DNA from: Merluccius polli
Taxonomy: Eukaryota; Chordata; Actinopteri; Gadiformes; Merlucciidae
Length of the DNA stretch: 64,000 nt
NCBI GenBank assembly: GCA_030340625.1
Contig: JAOPHQ010005713.1
Coordinates: 152,001-216,000, forward strand
Direction: 5' to 3'
Numbering within the stretch: the stretch's first letter is position 1; each line of letters starts with the position of its first letter. The position numbers and the translations under genes are program-made. The notes under the pieces were generated by a model that was given only the letters and a program-made list of their open reading frames with translations, was not told the DNA's origin and made no database searches. Below are positions 32,432-43,684 of this stretch, piece after piece.

Positions 32432-34032
32432 CTAAGCATAGTCATGCTCTGGGGCAAAACAGAGCCTCGCCATCCTCTGTCTTGCCTCCGCTCCACAGAC
32501 GGCGTCCTGTGGTGCTGGTTGTGGCTGGTCCTCAGCAGGTTCGTCCTCCCCGTCCTCCGGCTCCAGCAGGTCACCGTTGCTGAGGCAGATGTTGTGCAGG
32601 ACCGCACAGCAGGCGATGACCTCCGGCACATACAGGACATCCACCTCCAGTGCCTTGAGGAAAATCGACCTCCACCTGGTCTTCAGGATGCCGAACGCCC
32701 TCTCCACAACACATCTCCCCCTCGATAGATGGCTGTTAAGCGCACCTGTAGCTGGTTTTGAGGCATCCTGAAGGGCGTCATTAGGCTTATCGGCTGCTCC
32801 AGGCACGGGTAGCCGCCATCCCCGATGATACAGTAGCCTGGTGGAGGGTACAGCTGGTGGAAATAAATCGGGCTGTGCTTCAGCACTCTCGAATCATGTG
32901 CTGACCCAGGGAACCCACTGAACACATCCAGAAATCTTGCTGCGTGGTCGACCACAGCCTGAAATTGAACCGAATAAAACAGCTTCCTATTTAAATAACA
33001 GGCTGCGTCTTCCTTGGGCGGCTTCACCCTCACGTGGCAGCCGTCAATGCTGCCAACCACCCTGGAGAAGGCTGCTGACCCAGCCAAACGGGAGAAGCCA
33101 GCTCCCAGGCGACCCAAATCCCCCTCAGCTTGGCAGCCTGATGACCTGAGGCAGGAGGGCGACCACTTTCTTGCTGGTCCTGTGTACAAGCATGTGCACG
33201 GTGGACCTGGGCATGGCAAAGGCTCTGCACACCACCCGGTATGATGTGCCACTTGCCAGCCAAAACAAAAAAACGAGGGCCTCGATGACAGGTCCCCAGC
33301 CGTGGTCATGGGCAGTGTCAAGGTAGGCCATCAGGGACTGGAAAGTCCCCCTGGACAGGCGGAAGTCCACCCTCAGGTCACTCCCACCGTCGAAGTACAG
33401 TGCCAGCACTGGCACTGTATCATTGACCATGCAGTACCGACCAAGGTTTGGATGCTGAAGAAAGAACAGAAATAAAGAAAAACATTACCTATTTGTTACT
33501 AACAGTCTTTCTCCTCCTCTCCTCTCTTGCAGGTCCTGGTTTTATTATGATGTGGCTTTAGTTCCTTTGTTTGTTACATTTTGTTTAACTGCACTATTCA
33601 ACACTCATTTCCACTCACATGCCCACTCTACACCACTGATTCTACTGACCTCCACACCTCCATGTGCTTTTCTTATAGTTGGTTGACTTTTGTTACAATA
33701 AATTATCATTATTTACTAAACCTCTCTGTGTCTCCATATTGTGGCCAAGAGCCAGGCCATAACATATTTAAATTAAATCAATATTAATATTTATCCATAG
33801 CTACATAATAGAAATCAAACAATTTATTCTGTCTGTAACTATCCTCTGCTTTCACTGTTATATTGTCACTGTATGAATACATGTAAAATAATCGGTGTAC
33901 ATGTAAAATAATATTGAATATGTAAATTCATATATATTAATATATTTCATAGGTAAATAAACTTACCGGTAGGCCATTTTCCACTAGGAGGAGAAGTAAT
34001 CGTCGCCGTCTCAAGAACCATCGGACATTCAT
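32432..34032 (-). pseudogene. HARBI1-type Harbinger transposase, two frameshifts
   Basis: Exon 1 (34032-33967) encodes MNVRWFLRRRRLLLLLVEN and ends at GTAAGT. Exon 2 starts at 33454 after CTTCAG. It reads through a helix-rich N-terminus (DFRLSRGTFQSLMAYLD), ASGTSYRVVCRAFAMPRSTV, and AFSRVVGSIDGCHVRVK (first D), DVFSGFPGSAHDSRVL (second D block), GDGGYPCL, and RGRCVVERAFGILKTRW (the glutamate). The frame changes by one base near 33,130 and again near 32,740; otherwise the domain is complete to the stop at 32432. It would have cut Harbinger ends with help from the Myb-like partner. Confidence 0.85.
33460..33966 (-). other. Intron of Harbinger transposase
   Basis: Sequence between donor and acceptor of the transposase gene, AT-rich with a CTCCTCTCC tract near 33,510. 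No other content is recognised. Confidence 0.6.
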
Positions 34033-34175
34033 TTTTTTCGAAAACTGCAAAGTCATTTCCGGTAGGTGCGCGAAGCCCGTTTTGACAGTGCACTGTAGAA
34101 ATGAGAGCACTGCGTCTATAAGTAAGTGTACTGTAGGGATAATGAAGTGCACTAAATGTAAGTGCACTTACGTAA

Positions 34176-34391
34176 GTGCGCGATTTCAGACACAGCATAA
34201 ATGCTGAGCACTTTGAGGTCAACTGCATGGTGCAAATTGGTGGGAAAAACGTATTCTATAAGTGGCCTGCTGGGCGGGACTGCATTATGTACAGCAAGGA
34301 CCAACTTGTTATTGTCATCTCTGAGCCAGAGTCCCACCAGCATGCAGCCCATCTCACCAAATATGACTGGCTGCTGTTCAATGAGGTGTGA
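34176..34391 (+). pseudogene. Transposase-like gene of unnamed family, 3' part
   Basis: The frame reads FEVNCMVQIGGKNVFYKWP, then SKDQLVIVISEPESHQHAAH and ends LLFNEV at a TGA. I recognise this as the C-terminal end of the same multicopy fish family whose body lies at 10,990-12,566: a small beta-rich module containing EV.CM...G.N.F.WP. About 21.6 kb of inserted L1 and Harbinger DNA separates the two parts, and some codons between them are lost. Confidence 0.55.
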
Positions 34392-35480
34392 AAGCAGGAG
34401 GATGAGTCCTTAAACACTCCTACACACTACTGCTTTTTTTTTATTTTGTTTGTATTTCATGAAGAAAATAATCAATTTACTATGAATTATTTTCAAGAAC
34501 CACAGGATGTTATTTTTTTTTTGCTGTTTTATTAATGGGTTGTTTAATGAAATTTACCCAAACAGTAGTTTGTTGATTTTTTAATTTTAACTTTAACAAA
34601 AATGTACTGAATTTTAAAATAAATTTGAACAAGAAAATAATAAGCCAGGTCAATTTTGTTTACATGTTCATGTTATGTTGCTTAATGTTACGATTTCTCT
34701 TACAAAGTCTTTTTTATGGGAGTGTTGGTTTGTTCTTCTTTCTTCTGACTGTATTGTACAAAAAACAAGTTGTAACACTATTTTAATGATTTTTTAAATT
34801 AATTTGAACAAGAAATAATAAATGTGACTGTACAAAACAGGGCATACTGGTACTTTTTCTTGTCCAGTTGTGTAACGGAATGTCCTGTGGTGTGAAAAAC
34901 TGAATTATAAGTGGAAAAGGCATTTCAATGCACAAATTCATGTAAAAAGTGTAATAGTATAATAATGATATCATCACTATGCACATATAAGGATGGAAAG
35001 AAGCTTCATTAGGTTTTATACAAATTATAATGAATATGATCCAGACGTTTGGGTAAAGTCCTTATGTGTACATTTTACAGTAAAATAATAACATGATTGT
35101 GAATTTTTATTGATTACTTTTGATGTGGGAATATAATTAGGATAAATTGATAAGGATTGTGCATATTTGTCTTATCTGTCAAACAATCTCTGAATTAAAT
35201 ATCAACATTAAACATGTTGTCACACCGGTGGACAATATTTAGGACTACCACGCTAAAAAGTTAATAAAACGCAAAATAAATAAGGAATTAGAAAGGGACA
35301 CATTCAGTTTTGAGTTATACACATATTAAGCAATATAATTACATATAATTGAGATATAGAAATTTATTTTTTTACACTGGATTTGAGTTCACGTCAACCG
35401 CAATGTATTTTTGTTTATTCATTTCGTATTTGTTAGGTTTGATTGATTCATGGTTGATCTTGGTAGACATATAAAACAGT
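34392..35480. other. AT-rich sequence, nothing recognised
   Basis: About 1.1 kb with homopolymer runs and AATAAA-like motifs, no frame of interest on either strand. It is probably the 3' flank of the old transposon. Confidence 0.5.
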
Positions 35481-35489
35481 CGATATATT

Positions 35490-35541
35490 TTACGGGAGGG
35501 GCGGCGTCCTAGCGCCCTCTATTGACCAGCCGCCACTGGGT
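35490..35541. mobile_element. Right end of a hAT element (GCCGCCACTG)
   Basis: The block GGCGGCGTCCTAGCGCCCTC..TTGACCAGCCGCCACTG, read in complement, opens CAGTGGCGGCTGGTCAA, close to the right terminus of the hAT 61184-63077 (complement CAGTGGCGACTGGTCAT). No partner left end was identified. Confidence 0.5.
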
Positions 35542-35756
35542 GAGACTCGAGTACGGTGTACATTTTAGGACATCCTCAGGGTCAGGCTTCAGCGTCAGAC
35601 CTCAGATGAAAAGGTATAAGGTCTCAGGAAAACCTCTGTCACACTCGCACCAAACAGCCACATGAAAAATAGTCATCGGACCAAAAGGCCTAAGAAAGAA
35701 AATGTCACTCTGAACTTCCTCAGAAGAAAAACTTGTCACACTGATCTGCCTGACAC

Positions 35757-36396
35757 CGGATTTCCGCCGGGGATGTAAGCGCCGCGGAACTGCTGCACGT
35801 AACGGCAGCGTAGCACTGCGAGGCGGCTGGATTCGCGGGATCACGCGAGAATCAGGAGACCACGCGATAATTTGTGGATGTCAAAATAGAACAAACAAAT
35901 AAAAGGTTACTTTGCCTTTCCGAAGTTGACTTGCAGTTGCTTTGTCTGTCAGAAGTTGATTTGCTGTTGATTTGGTCATTTTTCCTAGATTTGTGTGCAT
36001 CTACCATGATTTGGTAGGCTATATAGTTTACTTTTTTTGTCTGGTTTAATTGTATATAGTGTTGTTTATTGTTGTTATGTCCTAATGTGTTGTGCTGTAG
36101 CCTATAGACAAAGTCAGTTATAAACGACAACGATTTGTGGCCGTGTTCGATCGGGAGGGTGTTTTTATTTTGAAAATTGACAGGATGCTCTATGGCTTTT
36201 ACTATTTCACTTCCTGCCCAGTCGATCTGCTCTGTTGAAATTGACGTGGTTCAGCAACGGCTAAATAGAAGTGCTACGGAATGATAGCGCTGCGGCAATT
36301 CGCGTATAGTGGATATTCAGAGTTAGAGTGGCAGTGATCAGCAGCGGTGACCGCGGTGCAGCCGTTCCGCGGTGCTACATCCCCGGTGGACTTTCA
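35757..36396. mobile_element. CCGGGGATGTA fold-back MITE
   Basis: Left CCGCCGGGGATGTAAGCGCC and right complement (CCACCGGGGATGTAGCACCG) form inverted ends with further pairing inside. Parts of the same family recur at about 45,141-45,590 (inverted), 46,272-46,340 and 48,806-49,014. The TSD is not evident. Confidence 0.65.
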
Positions 36397-36431
36397 CCAT
36401 GGCCCACATTGCCCGTAAATACTTGGGGACT
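36397..36431 (+). pseudogene. hAT transposase C-terminus, upstream piece
   Basis: The 11 codons MAHIARKYLGT precede the Gypsy insertion and continue at 43,021 with PATTVPCERLFSLAG, the hAT dimerisation domain. The catalytic region before it has been replaced by the MITE at 35757-36396. Confidence 0.7.
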
Positions 36432-36628
36432 TGTGAGGTATTCTTTATGCCTGAAGGGGGAGCTGTAGTTAGGGATGTTATGCACCTGCGCAGAGTGAGA
36501 AGGGGGGAGAAGAAGTTATGCTAGAATACTGTGAAGTTAACCTGTGCCTGCCTGCTCCGTGATTACGTTAATAAAGTACAATACAGTACACCAGTTATCA
36601 TTCTTTCGGTCACTACTACGACACAACA
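36432..36628 (+). repeat. Gypsy 5' LTR
   Basis: TG...CA ends, AATAAAG near 36,571 as polyadenylation signal, and GGACT on its left. It is identical to the 3' LTR except for one G/A difference in a GGGGGGAGAAG tract. Confidence 0.95.
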
Positions 36629-36631
36629 TAT

Positions 36632-36645
36632 TGGCGACGAGGATG
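36632..36645 (+). promoter_or_regulatory. Primer binding site, tRNA-Ser type
   Basis: TGGCGACGAGGATG lies three bases after the LTR and is complementary to the 3' end of vertebrate tRNA-Ser(GCT), which ends CATCCTCGTCG before CCA. It primes minus-strand DNA synthesis in this family. It partly overlaps the gag start codon at 36643. Confidence 0.75.
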
Positions 36646-37456
36646 ACGACGTTGAACCTGAGTCAACCCGCACCGTTTCTTCAGAATGCAGGAGAGCCAG
36701 CTATTCCTTTCAAAGCATGGATCCGCTCGTTTGAGAATTACCTACTGGCTATGTCAGAAAAGGATCTGCTGGATGCAAGAAAGCGCGCTCTGCTCATCCA
36801 TTGTTTGGGGGCAGAGGGACAGCGACTTTTTTATACAATGACTGTAGCTGATGAGAAGTATGCGTCGGCTCATAAATCCATTCAAGATTTCTTCGCGCCT
36901 AAAGTGAATGAGGTAGCTGAGCGTTACCGGTTTCACCAACGTAACCAACGCCATGGTGAAAGTACCCATCAGTATGTGGCATCTCTGAAGGAGCTAGCTA
37001 CAACGTGCGAGTTCGGTGGAATGGAAGAGGAGATGATTCGGGACCAACTGGTTGAAAAAAACCAACTCTACGCGCATCAGAGAGCGACTACTGCTCGAAG
37101 TTCCGCTGACACTGACCAAGGCGGTACTGCTCGCTGGTCAGATTGAGACTGCAGTGTCGGAGGCTAAAGCCATGCATCACGCAGCGCCGGACAGCGCTGT
37201 TGAGGCGGTACAGTACGAGGGCCCCCGACAGCACAGACCACAGCGGGGTAGACATACACAGCCTCCCGCATCTACCGGGCAGGGTAAGGCATGCTACAGA
37301 TGTGGCTCTCCTTAACACATTGCTAGTTTTGATGGATGCCCTGCAAGAGAGGCTCTGTGCAATACATGTAAAAAGAAGGGACATTTTTCTAAAGTCTGTC
37401 GCGGCTCTAACCGAGTGAGTGAAATAGCGAGTCTGAGGTCGAGACGCAGACTGTAA
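36643..37456 (+). pseudogene. Gypsy gag, one slippage frameshift and one stop
   Basis: ATG at 36643 opens a capsid-type helical region (FKAWIRSFENYLLAMSEKD; YRFHQRNQRHGESTHQYVA). An extra A in a run of seven (near 37,052) shifts the frame; the correct continuation is TNSTRIRERLLLE. Two CCHC knuckles follow: CYRCGSP.H (broken by TAA at about 37,313) and CNTCKKKGHFSKVC. The frame ends TAA 37454-37456 and overlaps pol in the -1 frame by about 30 bases, so pol was probably made by frameshifting. Confidence 0.85.
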
Positions 37457-39216
37457 CCGAAGTTACTGTGTTAAGCATAAAGGGTAGCGCATGCTCTGCA
37501 GAAAGGATTGTGTGTACAGTTCACGTTAGCACAGGAACACATGTCAGCCAGGGTATTGAGCTCATGTTAGATACAGGGTCAGCCGTGTCTATTCTGCCTC
37601 GAGAGAAGTACATGCAACTTTTCCAGGATAGTTCTCTCACGGCACCAAAGCTTAGCCTAGTCAGCTACGGAGGAAATGCGATCCCCGTCCATGGATGTTT
37701 GGAAGCAAGAGTAGCTTTTGGTGACCGCTGCACGGACGCAGAGCTTTACATTGTGCCAAATGGCTCAGCTGTGTTAGGGAGAGACTTGTTTGCCGCGTTA
37801 AAAATGCAAATATTAGATGGCAAGGTCACGTCCACCCCGTGCAGCCAGACCTACTCTGTGACAAGCAACAGTGCTAAGCTAAATACGCTCGGGTGCGCTA
37901 AAGCATTCACGCACCTAGTAAAAGTCCGCCCGGAAGTCAAACCAGTACAGCAACCACTACGCCGGTTGCCATTTTCAGTCAGAGAAGCAGTGTCCCAGGA
38001 GATTAAGAGACTGGTAGAGCAGGACATAATCGAGCCTGTAGAGGCATCTGAATGGATTTCACCCATTGTAGTCATCAAAAAGAAGGATAATGGGATACGC
38101 CTTTGCATCGATTTGAGGGAGCCTAACAAGGCAGTAGTGATAGATGGACATCCACTACCCCACATGGAAGAACTTTTTACAGAACTGAGGGGTGCAACAA
38201 TGTTTTCCACGCTTGATCTCCTCAGTGCTTATCACCAGGTCACTTTACATGAGGACAGCCGCAGCTTAACTACCTTCATTACACACGATGGACTGTTTCG
38301 CTTTAAGAGAGTGCCGTATGGACTGGCGTCGGCACCCAGCTGCTTCCAACGTATGATGTCCATGATTCTCAAAGACCAGTCAGGTGTCCAATGCTATCTT
38401 GATGACATAATTGTCACAGGTACAACAGCCGAGGAGCACGATAGGAATCTGAAGGCTGTGCTGCTACGCATCGATAGCGCTGGACTCAAGCTGAACTACT
38501 CCAAGTGCCACATCAGGAAAACAGAACTGACATTCCTGGGGCACACAGTGTCAGCAAAAGGACTTCAACCTGATGCATCTCATGTCGATGCGGTGTCCCA
38601 GGCGCCCCCTCCTACAGACTTGCTTATGCTGAGATCATTTCTGGGGCTCACGGGATGGTATGCCAAATTCATCCCTGACTATGCGTTCGTCGTCGAGCCA
38701 CTGCGAGCACTGCTCCGAGGATCAGCAACATTCATCTGGACACCAGAGGCCCAACAGAGTTTTGAGGCGGTTAAGAGACTCATCGTGGATAGCCCCGCTC
38801 TCTCACTCTTCGACCCAGAGCTGCCCACCATTGTCACGACGGACGCGTCAGACTACGGCCTGGGCGCAGTCCTCACACAGATTCATCCGGACGCCTCGGA
38901 GAGGACGGTGGCGTTTGCTTCACGCACACTGTCCCCGGCGGAAAGGAAATACTCTACAGTAGAGAAGGAGGCGCTGGGCTGTGTGTGGGCAACGGAAAGG
39001 TGGAGGACATATCTGTGGGGGAGACATTTTACATTACGCACTGACAACAGTCCCCTGACCACCCTGCTTACGTCCAAAGGTCAGGGTAGAGCGGGCATGC
39101 GCGTTGCCAGGTGGTCCGCTAGACTACTGTCATTCTGTTATGACATCCAGTACAAGCCTGGTCGGGAGAACGTTACTGCAGACTGCCTGTCCCGTCTCCC
39201 ACTGCCAAACTCCTAG
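37424..39216 (+). CDS. Gypsy pol: protease, reverse transcriptase, RNase H
   Basis: An open frame runs from the gag overlap to TAG at 39214. It contains the aspartic protease motif LDTGSAVSILP (about 37,567), the reverse-transcriptase blocks IRLCIDLREPNKAV, FSTLDLLSAYHQV, PYGLASAPSCFQR and the active-site YLDDIIVTG (38,397), then RNase H motifs TTDASDYGLGAVLT, TVEKEALGCVWA and LRTDNSPL. It ends with a GRENVTADCLSRLP block. This part is intact. A one-base shift at about 39,205 separates it from the integrase. Confidence 0.92.
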
Positions 39217-39947
39217 AGCCTAACCAAGAAGAGGATACAGAAGTGGTAGCTCTCATCTCTACTCTCTCAGCTATCACTGCAGCTGAGTTCAAGGCTGCAT
39301 GCGTTTCCTGCCCGATACATCAGAAACTGTGTGAGATACTCACCTCCAAATGGCCCAAGTGTAAAAAACACCTTGACCCAGCAATGTGGCCATTCTTTCA
39401 AATACAAAATGAACTCTCTCTACAGGATGACTGTGTCATGCGAGGCACAGACAGACTGCTGGTCCCAGACAGCCTACAGCCCAAACTGATCTCCCTGGCC
39501 CACGACACACACCAGGGAATCGTGAGAACAAAACAGAGACTCAGGGAAGTCTACTGGTGGCCTGGCATGGATGCCCAGGTTGAGTCAGCGATCAAAGAAT
39601 GTGTCACATGTCAGTCACATGACAAGTCCGCAGTCACGCGCACCTCTCCACTACAGCCCGTGCCCTATCCGACTGGGGCTTGGGAGAAACTGGCAATTGA
39701 TGTGGTGGGGCCCTTTGAGAAGGCGCCCGTGGACTGTCGCTATGCAATCACATTGATAGACTACTACAGCAAGTGGCCTGAGATCGCTTTCGTGCCACAG
39801 GTCACATCACGGACGGTGACAGTGTTTCTATCCACAGTTTTCAGCAGAGAGGGCAACCCGAAGGAGCTCGTCTCTGACAACGGCTCTCAGTTCGTGTCAC
39901 AGGAGTTTGAAGCGTTTCTCCAGGACAGAGGCATAGTGCACAGGAAG
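39217..39947 (+). pseudogene. Gypsy integrase, N-terminal and core part
   Basis: HDTHQGIVRTKQRL followed by CVTCQ gives the HHCC zinc domain; IDVVGPF holds the first catalytic D and VSDNGSQF the second. The frame is one base off pol. It stops being collinear at 39947 because of a hAT insertion whose TSD ACAGGAAG ends there. Confidence 0.9.
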
Positions 39948-41934
39948 TAGGGCTGGACCCGAATATTCGACTATTTGGATATTCGTTCGTTGGGTAGGTA
40001 TTCGGTTTTCAATTTTGGGATTCGGATATTCGTTTTTTTTTTTTTTCTAAATGTAGGCGTATCACTAAAGGCGAACCGCAAAATACATTTTGTCAGCACA
40101 TTCTTGTACTGTATATTTATACTTGACTGTTAAGATGTGGAAATATATACCATCTCAGCTTGGGCGCGTGACATCACTCACAGCAGTGAACGTCAGGCTT
40201 CAGTTCACCTTGGCCGTTAAAGGGAAGACAAAATGCCGAAGACCTCAGCTGTGTGGGAACTAGGGATGGGCATAATTAATCGATGATCGATCATTGATCG
40301 TTAAGAAATGTGTCGATCAATTTATATTGTTATCGATCAAAAGGACGTTGTGTTGCATACTGTGAGTCTTGAAGCGGTGCGGTGATCGCGGCTTTAGTTC
40401 CCCGTGTCTGATCGCTGTAATTCGGAGCGTGAATATCGGTTGAATATCTAATATCTTTCTAACTTTAAAAAACACTTTAGTATTTTTTAAGACGATAGTC
40501 GCACATCCCTCGTAACTACGCCGTGAAGGTGAACCCTCCCGGACTCCGCTATTAACATGAACCGCTCCGCCGGAGGAGCCGCACGTCCACACGCACCGGA
40601 CACCACAATACAAACACACATGTTTTACATTTGATTTTAAATAAAGTTGTGTGCAGTTATATGGATAAATACGATTATTGATTAATGACCGATCGCGTAC
40701 TGCGGTCAAGACAGCCGTCTCTCGGTTTGCGTGGTCAAGCCAGCCGCTCCAACATTTTCAATATTTCCATAACTGTGACATTTTAGCAAAACGTTCAGCC
40801 TCATATATGTTTTCTGACTAAGGTATTTCTTTTAGATAGTTCATGCAATTGTTTCTAAATGTGTGGCTCATCTTTTTGTCGCGAGCCTTTTCCGAGCGCC
40901 GGCTGCATATTGTATCGGCATATGTCGGCCTTTTCCCCTTTTTTCAAAACAGTTATACAGTTCAATGCCCACTTTTACTGCCTTGTTTGATTATTGTTGG
41001 CCGATAAGTAGGCTACTTATTGTGATTGGAATACAGATGTAGTCTTGTTGGATCGTTTCCAAACCTTTAAGAGCGCATGTAGGCGCATTGTTCGGCTTTT
41101 ACGAGCGCCGCATAGGCCTATAACCAGGGACGGGCTGCCATAGGGAGGTTCGGCCGGACGATTTCAGGCCGATTATTTTGTATTTTTTATTTTGTGTATT
41201 ATTATTTTTGGGCCGGTCCAGATTATTGGGCCGGTCCAGGACTGTCGCACCCCCCCCCCCCCCCCGTCAACAATCCCGCCCGCCCCCCATCAACAATCGC
41301 GCACCTCAGCTTTTATCCGCCGTTTAAACAGTAACGTTACACATGATAAAAACGTGCACTTACTTGAGCTTGGAAAATAGTTGCAACTGATCCGAATAGT
41401 ACTAAACCTCACACCAAACCTTTTGCAAAAAGTTTTTTTTTTTTTTTTGCCCCCCCCCCCCCCCCCCCCCCGAATATTCGAATATTCGCTGTCTGTTGCG
41501 AATAAATAATGACATGTATCAGCAGGCTATAATATCTGCACACAGCCAGGAGTAGAAATAAATATACAAGTTGTAGTAACTGCACCTCAACACATGATGG
41601 CGGCAAACAATATACTGGGGGCGGCGCTTAACGCTAGCCATTGTGCGTCATGGAGGCCACGCCTCCTGCCCAGAGGCATCCGGCGGAAACATCCGGTTAG
41701 GATCAGAATCGTTCAGGCAGACCTCCAGAGGGACGCGCGGACGATCTCTCCACGCGCGTGGCATTTACATTTACTTTCCCCACATGCTTGGTAGATTAAG
41801 ATAACTAAACCTAAACAAATAAAGTGAGTTAAAGCGATTCCTGTGTCGGCGGCCTCCTTCCTCGGAACACAACCCCACATGTCGATTACTACCGAAGCTC
41901 CGGAGCCCAAAATATGGTATTCGGGACAGCCCTA
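39948..41934. mobile_element. hAT element in Gypsy integrase, TSD ACAGGAAG
   Basis: Ends TAGGGCTGGACCCGAATATT and the complement of TAGGGCTGTCCCGAATACCA are flanked by ACAGGAAG (39940-39947, 41935-41942). About 400 bases at 41,490-41,885 match, in reverse, the hAT leader at 8,428-8,760 and the following CTGCTGATACAT segment, although the termini differ. Inside are truncated starts of other hATs (TAGGGATGGGCATAATTAAT at 40,262; CAGGGACGGGCTGCC at 41,126), a poly-T and a poly-C tract (41,432-41,471). No transposase is readable. Confidence 0.92.
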
Positions 41935-41942
41935 ACAGGAAG

Positions 41943-42580
41943 TCATCTGTTTATTATCCACGGGCCAATGGCGAAATTGAACGTTTTAACCGCAGCTTGA
42001 AAGACAGTCTGCCTCACTGGAAGGCAAGCAATGGAAGGGGTTTGCCACAGATTTCATACAGGCCTACCGTTCTACCCCACACTCCACAACGCAGTACTCT
42101 CCAGCTGAACTGCTGCACGGCAGACCTATGCGCACCAAACTACATGTGACTGGATTTAAGGTTCCACAAACCAAGCCACTCTCACCTGAGGACATCGCCG
42201 CCAGGGTGGCTCTGAAACAGAGCAAAAGCAAGGCTTACACAGATCAAAGGCGAGGGGCAAAGAGTGTGTTCTTCGCATGTGGCTCATATGTTCGAGTCAA
42301 GAAACCCGGCATTCTACCTAAATCTCAATTCAAGTTCACCAAACCACTCAAGGTGGTCGGTCAGAAGGGACTGCACACCTACTTGCTGTCTGATGGTCGC
42401 TGTTGGAATGCTTCCTACCTGGCACCTGTCTCTCATGGAGGGGGGGAGAGTGACAGTGAGCTGTCACCTGTGGACTGTGACACTACGGTGCCACAACCTG
42501 ACACACACGCAACGCCTGCCAGACAGGCCAGGCTGAGACGTGCACCTGCATGGACTGAGGACTTTGATATGAGTCACTGA
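41943..42580 (+). pseudogene. Gypsy integrase, C-terminal part
   Basis: Resumes with SSVYYPRANGEIERFNRSLK; once the hAT is removed the glutamate before RFN lies 35 residues after the second D, the DD35E spacing of integrases. A frameshift occurs near 42,045, after which AYRSTPHSTTQYSPAELLHG and a C-terminal domain (VFFACGSYVRVKKPG ... KFTKPLKVVGQKGLHTYLL) run to TGA at 42578. Confidence 0.88.
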
Positions 42581-42818
42581 TGATGCAGATGATGAGTCAT
42601 ACGTTTGTGAATATGACCGTGTATGGATGTTAACCATAAGTAATTTGGTTCAGGTGTTGAAATGGTAAAATTGTTGTTTGAAATGTTGGGAAAGTCAAAG
42701 CACTAACAGTTTATGTGCATTGTTTACTTGGTTGTTCATGCACACAAATTAAGGGTATGTTTATGTTAATGTGCATGTACTGTTATTATATATATGTGTT
42801 TTCTTATTGAGAGGGATA
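42581..42818 (+). other. Gypsy 3' non-coding region
   Basis: AT-rich, with a short purine run GAGAGGGA immediately before the 3' LTR that probably is the polypurine tract. No gene. Confidence 0.7.
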
Positions 42819-43015
42819 TGTGAGGTATTCTTTATGCCTGAAGGGGGAGCTGTAGTTAGGGATGTTATGCACCTGCGCAGAGTGAGAAGGGGGAAGAAGA
42901 AGTTATGCTAGAATACTGTGAAGTTAACCTGTGCCTGCCTGCTCCGTGATTACGTTAATAAAGTACAATACAGTACACCAGTTATCATTCTTTCGGTCAC
43001 TACTACGACACAACA
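42819..43015 (+). repeat. Gypsy 3' LTR
   Basis: 197 bp, one difference from the 5' LTR, followed by TSD GGACT. Confidence 0.95.
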
Positions 43016-43555
43016 GGACTCCTGCCACAACTGTCCCATGCGAGAGACTTTTTTCTTTAGCAGGCCATATTGTGCAGAAGATGAGATCTAGTTTGTCACC
43101 AGAAAATGTGAACAAGCTGGTCTGCCTGAGTGACTGGTGGAAGAAGGAGAAATAGAGGTTGGACTGATTGACACAAAGCTACTGACTGTAAACAGTTCAT
43201 CATGACCTCTTATGTAGGCCTACAGTTCAAAATTCTTGTTTAACTGAATAAACAGTTAGTAAACACAAGTACATCTTATTGAATATTATTTATTTCCATC
43301 ACCAATTATCATAGTAGAACAGCTTTCTCAAGCAGTTTGTGATGCATTTTGGAAAGAGGAGATGAGCCCCTGGTCTAATGCGCCACCTGGCTTGAGAAAC
43401 CCGTTCTCAAAGACTTTGAGTCATTATTTAGGTAGCACACATATTATGAATGCCTTCGGCAGAATTCAAATGAGCCATTTTAATCTAGATTAATTCCAAG
43501 ATTACAGTGAGATTAATCTAGATTAAAGACATTAATCTATGCCCAACACTAATAT
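43016..43555 (+). mobile_element. hAT transposase C-terminus and 3' terminus
   Basis: Codons from 43,021 encode the dimerisation-domain core of hAT transposases: PATTVPCERLFSLAG, then KMRSSLSPENVNKLVCLSDW, stop TAG at about 43,153. Downstream the DNA carries TTAATCTAGATTAA motifs and ends ATCTATGCCCAACACTA at about 43,551, the complement of a TAGTGTTGGGCATAGAT hAT terminus. The left end is not recognised. The young Gypsy inserted into this older element. Confidence 0.8.
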
Positions 43556-43684
43556 ACAGTATATATAAAAATAATATATATATATATATTTTTTAAAACA
43601 TGATAGACCCTACCATTCTCGAGATCCTTTTTCAGCTTAACATATTCCTGTACTTTGTCCATTTCCTGAAATAATTCATGTTAA

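Larger units (their letters stand above)
29296..34180. mobile_element. Second Harbinger element, with hAT insertion
   Basis: The pair of divergent-position genes (Myb/SANT-like plus strand at 29354-30765; HARBI1-type transposase minus strand at 32432-34032) defines the superfamily. The outer ends are not resolved: no clear inverted terminus was matched, although GTGCACTTACGTAAGTGCGC near 34,157-34,176 may mark the right end. It lies between the L1 3' end and the tail of the older transposase-like gene. A hAT (30870-32117) and a 36-bp minisatellite separate the two genes. Confidence 0.7.
36432..43015 (+). mobile_element. Gypsy (Ty3-type) LTR retrotransposon, TSD GGACT
   Basis: Two 197-bp LTRs (36432-36628 and 42819-43015) start TGTGAGGTATTC and end CGACACAACA, flanked by GGACT (36427-36431, 43016-43020). 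The LTRs differ at one visible position, so the insertion is young. Order inside is primer site, gag, protease, reverse transcriptase, RNase H, integrase, which is the Ty3/Gypsy order. A hAT (39948-41934) splits the integrase, and several one-base indels break the frames. Confidence 0.95.

Noticed and set aside
40262..40700. Separate complete hAT starting TAGGGATGGGCATAATTAAT
   Set aside because: No matching right end or duplication was found; treated as a truncated piece within 39948-41934.
43622..43673. Firm annotation of a host gene exon
   Set aside because: Seventeen codons and splice consensus alone are too little; kept only as a weak suggestion.
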